Assembly (NCBI GenBank): GCA_964476135.1
Contig: CAYYYG010000042.1
Location: 1-8,435, forward strand
Direction of reading: 5' to 3'
Length of the DNA stretch: 8,435 nucleotides
Source of the DNA: CAYYYG01 sp964476135
GTDB taxonomy: Bacteria; Patescibacteriota; Microgenomatia; UBA1406; GWC2-37-13
Part shown: positions 1 through 6,578 of the stretch, in pieces
Numbering within the stretch: position 1 is the stretch's first letter
Layout: the number at the start of each line of letters is the position of its first letter
Translations under genes and position numbers: made by a program
The notes under the pieces: generated by a model
What the model was told of the DNA's origin: nothing
What the model saw: only the letters and a program-made list of their open reading frames with translations
Database searches by the model: none

Positions 1-1122
1 ATAACAAACCCTTGGGCTAACACCATTCTGAGCATCGAATCCGGATCTGTAATTCACGCAGCGCTTAGAGATCAGCTTTATCGCGTGCCTGAATTTGTAA
101 AAAATTTTACCCGGAAATATAATAATTACCCGGTTAAGTTTGTGTCCATACATATCCCCACTCTCGCTGTTGATGATCCGACCGAACTAAAAGAACACCT
201 AAAAAAAACTATAAAAAAAACGAATAAGCATCTCGTGTTTCTCGTTATGGGCGTTGATTCATGGCTGAACAGGCCTGAAATGATAGCGGTTTTTGATTAC
301 TTCGCCCATGCAACCAACTGTAAAATAAGCATGCTTTACTTCTTAAGGCACGATCTAAGAAACCCTGCGTTGACAAAAAGCTTAAGCCAGTTCAGCAGTT
401 TATATCAAAATATTCATGTGTATCCATATTTCACAAGCAACGACATCGATCACTTTCTCACATATTACTCCAATAAATTCAATCTTAAACTGCCTCAAGA
501 AATTCGTCGTGACATCATAGATAAATGCGGCGGATCCCTGTGGCTGGCTAAAGAAGCATTGAGACACTATAAAAACAGTGGTACAAGTGAACTGTTTACA
601 CATCAGGAAATGAGATTAAAAATAAAGACACTGTTTGAAGAGATGTCCAGTGAAGAACAAAAAATAATTAGTACTTTGGCAACCGGCAGCAAGGAGATGG
701 TTAACTGCGCAGACTGGGCATTGAATTTTATGACGGAAACTAACCTTATAAAACACAAGAAAGTAAAATATACCTGTGCTATGCATCTGCTGCTAGAGTA
801 CGCATCATCTGGGATATTCAATAACTTAACCGTTCAAAACTACAAAGACGGCAGCGTTATTGTGAATGGCTTACGAGTAAATGACCTTTTTACATCACGG
901 GAATTGAAGTTATTCAGATTATTAATCGATAAAAAAAATAAAATAATCTCGCGTGAAGAAACTGCGTCCGTACTCTGGAATACACTTTCTGCAGATTATA
1001 ACGACTGGTCATTGGACATGGCCATAAATAGACTACGCAATAAACTGACAAGAATGGGAATTCACCGCAAAATTCTAAAGACTATCAAAAACAAGGGTTA
1101 TGTATTTCAAGCTTCTATATGA
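1..1122 (+). CDS. STAND/Orc-like NTPase-fold regulator with C-terminal OmpR-type winged helix (5' partial)
   Basis: The frame is open from base 1, so the gene is cut by the window edge and the GTG at 85 is not a convincing start (no ribosome binding site, coding sequence continues upstream). Numbering from base 1, 373 residues are visible. Residues 8-12 (TILSI) look like strand 1 and 17-28 like the helix after the P-loop. Residues 44-53 resemble strand 2, 77-86 a Walker B strand ending HLVFLVMGVD, and 108-118 a sensor-type strand with Arg/His/Asp. Residues 138-188 form a helical lid with a GG at 177-178, as in Orc1/Cdc6 and STAND ATPases. Residues 284-373 are a clear OmpR/PhoB winged helix: a TSRELKLFRLL segment, then a recognition helix with INRLRNKL, and a GYVF wing. 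The expected Walker A position (residues 13-20, ESGSVIHA) lacks GK[ST]. It probably acts as a DNA-binding regulator and is coupled to the next gene by an ATGA overlap. The fold assignment is inferred from pattern; the winged helix is firm. Confidence 0.8.
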   Translation: MTNPWANTILSIESGSVIHAALRDQLYRVPEFVKNFTRKYNNYPVKFVSIHIPTLAVDDPTELKEHLKKTIKKTNKHLVFLVMGVDSWLNRPEMIAVFDYFAHATNCKISMLYFLRHDLRNPALTKSLSQFSSLYQNIHVYPYFTSNDIDHFLTYYSNKFNLKLPQEIRRDIIDKCGGSLWLAKEALRHYKNSGTSELFTHQEMRLKIKTLFEEMSSEEQKIISTLATGSKEMVNCADWALNFMTETNLIKHKKVKYTCAMHLLLEYASSGIFNNLTVQNYKDGSVIVNGLRVNDLFTSRELKLFRLLIDKKNKIISREETASVLWNTLSADYNDWSLDMAINRLRNKLTRMGIHRKILKTIKNKGYVFQASI

Positions 1123-2396
1123 CAAGCGCCGAGTACCTAAGCTCCCGGGATGCCATGGTTTTAGGCGAGCGATATAGATTGCCTGAATTCCGGGTACCTA
1201 TTGAACAGTATGTTGAAATCATTTACCCGAATATTCCACAATCAATAAGAGGAATTGCTTCTGCTACGCTAAATGAATTAGGCAAACATACGCCTTGTGA
1301 TCCGGTCGGGTACTTTAGAGGGTCGGAGAATATGCGAATCCACTTCGGCTCGCCGCGAGGTGAATGGATCCCCGGTTACTTCAGTGATCTAGAAAATAAA
1401 TACCATACTAACAACTTAAATACACGAAAAATATTACATCGACTGGCCACATATGTACCTGATCTTGATTTCAGATATAATACCGAGTCTGCATTGGATG
1501 AAAATCAGATCGAAACTATTGTTAAAAATTATTTAAGAACACATAGAGTAGATCCGGCGATGTTGGTAGAGTTTATCAAGTTCCCTATTCCTGAAGCAGT
1601 ACTCAACAAAGTTAAGTTTACAGTTGGCGATCAGGACTTTTCTTTAGACATCGGACCATTTAACGAAAATACTCATTTTGAAACTAGATTCGGTCGTAAA
1701 CAGAGACCGTTTATAGACGTAATCAACATAGGTGAACTAACATATTATAATGACAGGCTCAATGTAACTTACCAACCAGATCAAGCAATTTACCTAAAAA
1801 ATAGACAACAAATTAAACCACGTTTAACCGTAACATCTTATACGCAAGCCTTATCCGGGCTAACACATGCGGAGTTATTAAGAATCATGCGCTTCCCATG
1901 GGCATATAGTCAATATGGGCATAATACAGCAGATACGATAGTTAGACAAATGGAAGGATCCGGATATAAAAATCCGCACTGGTGGCAAAAACTGAATAAC
2001 CCTAATAATAACCCCGCAGAGGCACAAGAGATGAAAAATAGAGAGCAAGAATTTCTTTCCGAGTTTCTACTCTCCTGCTCCATCGACCCAATTATGCACG
2101 CGAAACTTATTAAGGCATTAGGAATAAGTGACCATCTTCCGATTCAAAACCAATTTAGAGATGACGAATCTTTTGATAGTTTTATACAACTTATGGAAAA
2201 TAATATCGCCCCAAATACGGACAGCCCGAATGAAAGTGAGCTTGGAAAAAGATATGCTAATAACGTTATAGGCGGAGGCAATATAGGCCCTCTGATATTC
2301 ATGGACGCTCTACAAAAAAATTACGGATACAAACAGACAGAAGACCCCTTAACGGAATTTTTACTGTTGCACAATCCTTCCATCCTCTGGCGATAA
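1119..2396 (+). CDS. hypothetical protein, 425 aa, coupled to the winged-helix regulator
   Basis: I do not recognise this protein. It starts at the ATG that shares ATGA with the stop of the preceding gene, so translation is probably coupled; there is no evident ribosome binding site. A second ATG at 1155 is possible but less attractive. There is no signal peptide and no membrane segment, so it is probably cytosolic. The N-terminal half has an aromatic- and glycine-rich stretch (about residues 64-90, including FRGSENMRIHFGSPRGEW). The middle (about 165-235) alternates hydrophobic and polar residues like a beta-rich domain. From about 245 it is mostly helical, with a tryptophan/asparagine-rich stretch (HWWQKLNNPNNN) near 287-298. 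I see no Walker, HD, PD-(D/E)xK or zinc motif. AGA and ATA codons are frequent compared with the minus-strand genes. Its pairing with a STAND-like regulator suggests a partner or effector role, but that is inference only. Confidence 0.8.
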   Translation: MTSAEYLSSRDAMVLGERYRLPEFRVPIEQYVEIIYPNIPQSIRGIASATLNELGKHTPCDPVGYFRGSENMRIHFGSPRGEWIPGYFSDLENKYHTNNLNTRKILHRLATYVPDLDFRYNTESALDENQIETIVKNYLRTHRVDPAMLVEFIKFPIPEAVLNKVKFTVGDQDFSLDIGPFNENTHFETRFGRKQRPFIDVINIGELTYYNDRLNVTYQPDQAIYLKNRQQIKPRLTVTSYTQALSGLTHAELLRIMRFPWAYSQYGHNTADTIVRQMEGSGYKNPHWWQKLNNPNNNPAEAQEMKNREQEFLSEFLLSCSIDPIMHAKLIKALGISDHLPIQNQFRDDESFDSFIQLMENNIAPNTDSPNESELGKRYANNVIGGGNIGPLIFMDALQKNYGYKQTEDPLTEFLLLHNPSILWR

Positions 2397-2401
2397 TCTT
2401 T

Positions 2402-3493
2402 TTATTTCCTTTTTCCCTCGATCTCCTTGGCTGTTTTCTTCACATCAGACAATACTTCATTGAGATCGCGTCCTTCGCGGGTTATGAATTCCTCTTTGCC
2501 CCGCCCACGGCGAGGAATAAGGGAAAATAATACCTTAAACCAGCTCTTATTGCCCTTATGCTCCTCCACATATAGAGTGGCCTTACTTGCCGAGCGTCTC
2601 CTTTCAATAAAGTCTGCAAATCTTTTGGAAAAAGCCGGCAATATCCGCTTACTTACTTTGGATAAATTTTTACCGATAACATTCAACTTGGGTTTATGTA
2701 CTTTTGGAAACGCATGTTGAAAAATATCCTTGGTTGTTATGACGTCTATCGGCATGAAGTCACTGTCTACAACAACCACACTGCCGATCTTCTTTTCGAG
2801 AATCATCTGTACTGCCCGCTCGACCGTTGCTGTTTTCGGAAGCGTAAGAATCGATGTTTTCATGAAATTCTTAACCTGATAATTAAGAAATGGTGTCTTA
2901 ACACCCTTTCGGTCTCCCGATCCTTCCCTCTCTTTGGGCGACGCCAGATAAGATATCAGATCGTAAAATGCAAGGACTCCGGCAAGTTTACGCGCCTGAT
3001 TGAGTACTACAAGCTTCGACACGCGGAAATCTTTAAATAATCTTAGTGCACGGGCGATAGTGTCATTTTCAAATACCGCTTTGATACCCCGATCTGGTTT
3101 AATTAGAGAGGAAATCGGCGTGCGCAGGCCCGGTTCCTTCGCAAGTGATTTCAATATGCGCCTCGCACTGATTATTCCGGCAAACTTTTCATTGTCGTAT
3201 ATTGGGAGATAGTGCATTTTCGACTCGGTCATGAGTCGCGCGATTTCGGCAACCTCTGTATCCAAACCTACTTTTGGGGGTTTAATCATGCAATGACTCA
3301 CTTTCGCATTGCCGGGAAACGAGTTATTGATAAGGCAATAATGCGGGTTAACCACACCAACAAGATCTTCGTTTTCATCAAGTACAAAAGCGGCATCGTG
3401 TGAAGAAGAAAGCCTGCCAAGCGCGTGTGAAAGTGTATCACTCGGTGATACAGTGATAATTCCTTCTGTTTTGAGTATTTCCGATAAATTCAT
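2402..3493 (-). CDS. four-CBS-domain protein with C-terminal HPF/RaiA-like ribosome hibernation domain
   Basis: The 363-residue protein carries four CBS repeats at about 1-57, 65-118, 126-185 and 207-262, forming two Bateman modules, with a polar linker at 186-206. CBS pairs generally bind adenosine nucleotides. Here the T-x-x-D ligand motif is clear only in CBS4 (TTKD, 253-256); CBS3 keeps only the Asp (AFYD, 175-178), and CBS1 and CBS2 diverge. Residues about 266-362 (bases 2405-2698) follow the short HPF/YfiA fold. They show a first strand KLNVIGKNL like the family's LNITGNNV, a long helix (about 281-299), strand ATLYVEEHK, strand SWFKVLFSLIP with a basic RRGRGK turn, strand EEFITREGRDL, and a final helix DVKKTAKEIEGKRK. 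This suggests a cytosolic ribosome-hibernation factor gated by adenylate energy state. It is the last gene of the minus-strand series, 28 bases after tldE, with ATG start and no evident ribosome binding site. The CBS call is firm; the HPF call is strong by pattern but untested. Confidence 0.9.
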   Translation of the reverse strand: MNLSEILKTEGIITVSPSDTLSHALGRLSSSHDAAFVLDENEDLVGVVNPHYCLINNSFPGNAKVSHCMIKPPKVGLDTEVAEIARLMTESKMHYLPIYDNEKFAGIISARRILKSLAKEPGLRTPISSLIKPDRGIKAVFENDTIARALRLFKDFRVSKLVVLNQARKLAGVLAFYDLISYLASPKEREGSGDRKGVKTPFLNYQVKNFMKTSILTLPKTATVERAVQMILEKKIGSVVVVDSDFMPIDVITTKDIFQHAFPKVHKPKLNVIGKNLSKVSKRILPAFSKRFADFIERRRSASKATLYVEEHKGNKSWFKVLFSLIPRRGRGKEEFITREGRDLNEVLSDVKKTAKEIEGKRK

Positions 3494-3521
3494 ATGTAAA
3501 CAGTTAAAAAATTCTAATAAA

Positions 3522-4898
3522 TTAAAATAGGGTGCCGCTTGTAAAATTCCAACGTTTAATATGCAGATGCGGCATTCTATTTATCCCAAGTTCCAGTTCA
3601 AAACTAGACAACGGCTCAAGTTCCTTCCCGACGTTGACTATTTCGTTCAATGCCTGGGGAATACTCTGATTAAATCTTAAATTTTTAACTCCGCCGGACA
3701 ACCGGCCGTTTTCGATTAAAAATAATCCGTCGCGCGTCATGCCTGTTATCGCAAGTGATCGCGGGTTGAGAACGCGCACATACCAAAATCTGGTAACAAG
3801 CAGACCTTTTTTTATATTTTTGATTATCTGCTCAGAAGAATTTTTGCCCGGAGCAATACTCAGATGTGTCGGGAAAGGCCCCCAGGTATTTGGGGCGGGC
3901 CAGGCATGTCCGGTGTTTTTGGCTCCGAATCGATTAGCATGATAAGAATCGTAAATAATATCTTTGAGTAACCCATTCTTTATTATTTCGACTTTTCTTT
4001 TTGGAAACCCCTCAAAATCAAACGGCATCGGGAAAGAATCTGAATCGAGCGGGTTGTCGATTATGCTTAGCTTTGTGCTCGTTACCTTCTTGCCTATATT
4101 TCCCGACAAAAAACTGGCATTCTCATGGTATATGCGTGCGTTCGGGCCATACATGGCAAAAAATACCATCATTTCATTTACTGCCTGCGGCTCAAGTACC
4201 ACTTCCCATTCGCCTGGTGACACGGTTTGCGGATGAGCCCCCAAAACCACTTTGTTTATCGCACGGTCAGCAACCAATTCCGCATCGATATCGAGTGGAG
4301 ATTGACCAACCTGAGCGGCAAAACCTGTTGATGTTGGCCCGATGAGAATTGTTGAAAGGTCGGAGGCGGCGCTGACATGATAAGCCCAAACTCCATGAGA
4401 ATTGGCAACCGCAATTTCCGAAATCGTACTACTGAATGAACCTGAAGCGGTGATCGCGCGGTCGAGAGCTTTTTTTATTATTGTACTTACGCCTGCTGCG
4501 CGTTCTTTTTCCAGGTGTCTGCCTCTTGCAAGCTCCTTTTCATTTTTCAAATTAGGTAATTTTTCTTTGTCTGGAAGACCGGTAAAATACGGGTCTTCGC
4601 GCTGCAGTTTGGCTAGCGATTCTGCACGATGCACCACATCTTGCAATACTTGCTGGTCGACGGTTCTTGTTTTCGGATCGAGGGGAATTTTATTAGTTCC
4701 GGCAACACCGATTTTTTTACCATAAACTATCCGTACTGAAATCCCGATATCCTCCCATTCCATATTCTGATGAATCTCCGAATTGGCGAAACGTGTTAGA
4801 CCATTTTCGGAAACCATAAGTAATACTTCGGTCTCATCACCACCTGAGATTTTAAGCACCTTGTCTGCGATTTGTTTTAGTTTATTTTCTCCTAACAT
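3522..4898 (-). CDS. tldE: TldE/PmbA-family metallopeptidase partner subunit
   Basis: This 458-residue protein has the PmbA/TldE layout. The N-terminal domain carries the SENGLTRFANSEIHQN signature (30-45), as in family members. The central domain has a segment VLEPQAVNEMMVFF (234-247) at the place where TldD has its zinc motif, and no HExxxH is present, as expected for the TldE subunit. The C-terminal domain includes the conserved stretch around 387-416 (MTRDGLFLIENGRLSGGVKN). The length is normal for the family (about 450). In known systems TldD and TldE form a heterodimer that degrades unfolded peptides and matures some modified peptides such as microcin B17; TldE supplies the non-catalytic half. 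It lies downstream of tldD in the same direction with a 116-base spacer that holds a palindromic repeat. The ATG has only a weak purine stretch (GAAG, 11 bases upstream). Substrates in this organism are unknown. Confidence 0.93.
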   Translation of the reverse strand: MLGENKLKQIADKVLKISGGDETEVLLMVSENGLTRFANSEIHQNMEWEDIGISVRIVYGKKIGVAGTNKIPLDPKTRTVDQQVLQDVVHRAESLAKLQREDPYFTGLPDKEKLPNLKNEKELARGRHLEKERAAGVSTIIKKALDRAITASGSFSSTISEIAVANSHGVWAYHVSAASDLSTILIGPTSTGFAAQVGQSPLDIDAELVADRAINKVVLGAHPQTVSPGEWEVVLEPQAVNEMMVFFAMYGPNARIYHENASFLSGNIGKKVTSTKLSIIDNPLDSDSFPMPFDFEGFPKRKVEIIKNGLLKDIIYDSYHANRFGAKNTGHAWPAPNTWGPFPTHLSIAPGKNSSEQIIKNIKKGLLVTRFWYVRVLNPRSLAITGMTRDGLFLIENGRLSGGVKNLRFNQSIPQALNEIVNVGKELEPLSSFELELGINRMPHLHIKRWNFTSGTLF

Positions 4899-4929
4899 AT
4901 TTTTTTATTCTTCGATTATCCTTAAAATA

Positions 4930-5011
4930 CCCCTCGACGCGCTTAGCTTGCTCGGGGAATAACTTAATACAGAGCCTACAAAAAGTATTATTCGCCGAGC
5001 CTGTCGAGGCG
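4930..5011. repeat. pair of inverted REP-like palindromes in the tldD-tldE spacer
   Basis: Two GC-rich segments, 4930-4957 and 4993-5011, share a core CCTCGAC...GCTCGG in opposite orientation. Copy one (read on plus) has an 11-base middle and copy two (read on minus) a 2-base middle. Each can fold on itself through CGA:TCG plus flanking G/C pairs with a small bulge, and the two can also pair with each other across the 35-base AT-rich stretch between them. The core resembles the CCTTCGACAAGCTCAGG-type palindromes common in many bacterial genomes. A T5 run follows copy two by about 14 bases on the minus strand, so this is not a standard terminator. It could still trim or stabilise the tldD transcript. 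Confidence 0.6.
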
Positions 5012-5014
5012 CAA

Positions 5015-6502
5015 TCACCACACCTTCACCACCCCAACCTTAACATTCCTAAACCTAGCAGGCGATGCTCCATGGCCTGTATGAATAACCTGCGATGGCT
5101 GACCCTTGCCGCAGTTTGGTGTCCCCCATACAGTCCATTCATCTCGTCCACAAATAGCATCGCAGCTCCCCCAGAATTGTGGCGTCATCCCCTGATAAGT
5201 CGGATTTTTCAACATTCTCACCTTCTTACCATTTTTAATTTCCCAGGCAATTTCTGTGCCGAATTGGAAATTTAGACGTTTATCGTCTATGCTCCAGGAG
5301 CGATTCGTTGACATAAATATTCCTCTTTTTGTATCTTCGATAAGATCCTTAAGTTTCCAGGCTTTCCCGGAACCGTTTTTCGGATCACCTGGCTCAAGAT
5401 TGATATTAGTCATTCTAATAAGTGGTATACGTGACCATCCCATCGCCCTCATGGTGCCGTTACTTGGATTATTATATGCGGGCACTATTTCGTGCAGGCG
5501 CGCTGCGGTTTCTCGCGATGTTATATAGTCGTTAAAAATACCGTTTTTTACCAAATAAGTCCGCTGGGCCGGGACTCCTTCATCGTCATATCCGAATGAT
5601 CCTAAAGCCCCCGGAATCGTCGCGTCGGCTGTCAGATTAACAATATCGGACCCATACTTAAAATTCCAGAGCTTTTCCGGTGTTAGGAAACTTGTACCTG
5701 CATATGAGGCCTCATAGCCCAAAACCCGGTCAAGCTCCACCGCATGCCCACAACTCTCATGAATTTGGAGCGCCAACTGATTACTGTCGAGTATCAAATC
5801 GTAATCTCCTGAAGGACAAAGAGGCGCTTTTAGCAGAGCGGCGGCTTCCTCACCAACACGCGGCGCCTCCCCGACCAAATCAAGCTCATCGATAAGCTCA
5901 TACCCTTTCGCAGCACATTGTCCGCGGAATGAATTCGGATAGGATCGGTTCTGGAATTCGTTATCGGCAACTGCCGATGATTCAATTCCTGCCCTAGTCC
6001 AGATTATTTCCTGATCGATAAAACTACCGGCAGTCGAGGCGAATATCTTCTTTTCGCGGTGGCAGGAAAAATATGTCTGGGAGATGACTATATGTTTATG
6101 AACACGCTGCGCCTGATCGGCTTTCAAGAGTAATTCGATTTTGTCCTCTATCGGGATTTCGAAAGGATTTATCTTTATTTTATTTTTATAAGTTGCCTTA
6201 ATGGGTTTAAGCTCGGATAAAATTACATCATGATTTTTGTAAGCAGAGGTCGAACGGGCAATTTCACGAGCAGCCTTTACCGTTTTTTCGATCCCTGTTT
6301 TCGAAATATCGTAAGAAGCGGCAAATCCCCAGGATCCTTCTTCAAGAACACGAACACCGTAACCGTAGGTGGTAGCAGATTGTAGCGCTTCAACGACTCC
6401 GTCTTTAGTTGCGATTTCTTCTGACTCTTGCTCAACTACCCGCACGTCGGCGTATATGCTTCGGGGAAGAATGGAGAGAATTTCAAGAGCGAGCTTCTCC
6501 AT
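5015..6502 (-). CDS. tldD: TldD-family zinc metallopeptidase, catalytic subunit
   Basis: The 495-residue protein carries the TldD zinc motif HESCGHAVE: His248 and His253 as ligands, Glu249 as the catalytic base, with Glu256 following. A cysteine in TPNCGKGQP (Cys464) lies where the family has its third zinc ligand. The N-terminal domain (about 1-220) shows the usual ATKDGVVEAL and GYGVRVL features, and the C-terminal domain includes NPSNGTMRAMGWSRIPLIRMTN (two parts of a conserved stretch, 345-366). The length is within the family's usual range. The known function of the TldD/TldE pair is proteolysis of unfolded or modified peptides in the cytosol. The ATG start is preceded by a -10-like TACAAT and a -35-like TTTACG but by no Shine-Dalgarno sequence, so the 5' leader would be only a few bases. 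The upstream neighbour is an amino-acid permease and the downstream one is tldE. All expected catalytic residues are present. Confidence 0.96.
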   Translation of the reverse strand: MEKLALEILSILPRSIYADVRVVEQESEEIATKDGVVEALQSATTYGYGVRVLEEGSWGFAASYDISKTGIEKTVKAAREIARSTSAYKNHDVILSELKPIKATYKNKIKINPFEIPIEDKIELLLKADQAQRVHKHIVISQTYFSCHREKKIFASTAGSFIDQEIIWTRAGIESSAVADNEFQNRSYPNSFRGQCAAKGYELIDELDLVGEAPRVGEEAAALLKAPLCPSGDYDLILDSNQLALQIHESCGHAVELDRVLGYEASYAGTSFLTPEKLWNFKYGSDIVNLTADATIPGALGSFGYDDEGVPAQRTYLVKNGIFNDYITSRETAARLHEIVPAYNNPSNGTMRAMGWSRIPLIRMTNINLEPGDPKNGSGKAWKLKDLIEDTKRGIFMSTNRSWSIDDKRLNFQFGTEIAWEIKNGKKVRMLKNPTYQGMTPQFWGSCDAICGRDEWTVWGTPNCGKGQPSQVIHTGHGASPARFRNVKVGVVKVW

Positions 6503-6511
6503 AACACTATT

Positions 6512-6540
6512 ATTGTATCAAATATATGTATTCACGTAAA
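6512..6540 (-). promoter_or_regulatory. putative sigma-70-type promoter for tldD
   Basis: Read on the minus strand there is TTTACG (6535-6540), a 17-base spacer and TACAAT (6512-6517). The hexamers match TTGACA/TATAAT at four and five positions. The predicted transcription start is about two to four bases before the tldD ATG at 6502, which would give an almost leaderless mRNA. The site lies between the permease stop and tldD and is partly AT-rich spacer, so chance matches are possible. Confidence 0.5.
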
Positions 6541-6548
6541 TCCTATCT

Positions 6549-6578
6549 TGGTGCATCAAACAGCATTAAAGTGCACCA
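6549..6578. other. inverted repeat TGGTGCA-N16-TGCACCA between permease and tldD
   Basis: A perfect 7-base inverted repeat, 6549-6555 and 6572-6578, with a 16-base AT-rich middle. It starts directly after the permease stop codon (6579-6581) and ends eight bases upstream of the putative tldD -35 box. On the minus strand no T-run follows, so it is not a classical terminator. It could be an RNA hairpin that ends or stabilises the permease transcript, or a protein-binding operator upstream of tldD. The function is not determined. Confidence 0.5.

Noticed and set aside
85..87. GTG as the start codon of the first gene
   Set aside because: The frame is open back to base 1, the upstream residues fit strand 1 and helix 1 of the fold, and no ribosome binding site precedes the GTG.
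79..1200. Similar peptide stretches YRVPEF in the first gene and YRLPEF in the second
   Set aside because: The match is only about six residues and the flanks differ, so it is most likely chance and not a duplicated segment.
3494..3540. Separate promoter for the CBS-HPF gene
   Set aside because: A TAGAAT is present but no acceptable -35 lies at 16-18 bases. With a 28-base gap after tldE, read-through from the operon is more likely.
4001..4345. Plus-strand open frame across the tldE gene
   Set aside because: It is a shadow of tldE: low-complexity translation, no family features and no promoter or ribosome binding site. The same holds for the other plus-strand frames between 2427 and 8119 and the minus-strand frames at 400-821.
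4993..5011. Intrinsic terminator after tldD
   Set aside because: The stem is short and bulged, and the T5 run on the minus strand comes about 14 bases later. The segment is better explained as one half of an inverted repeat pair.
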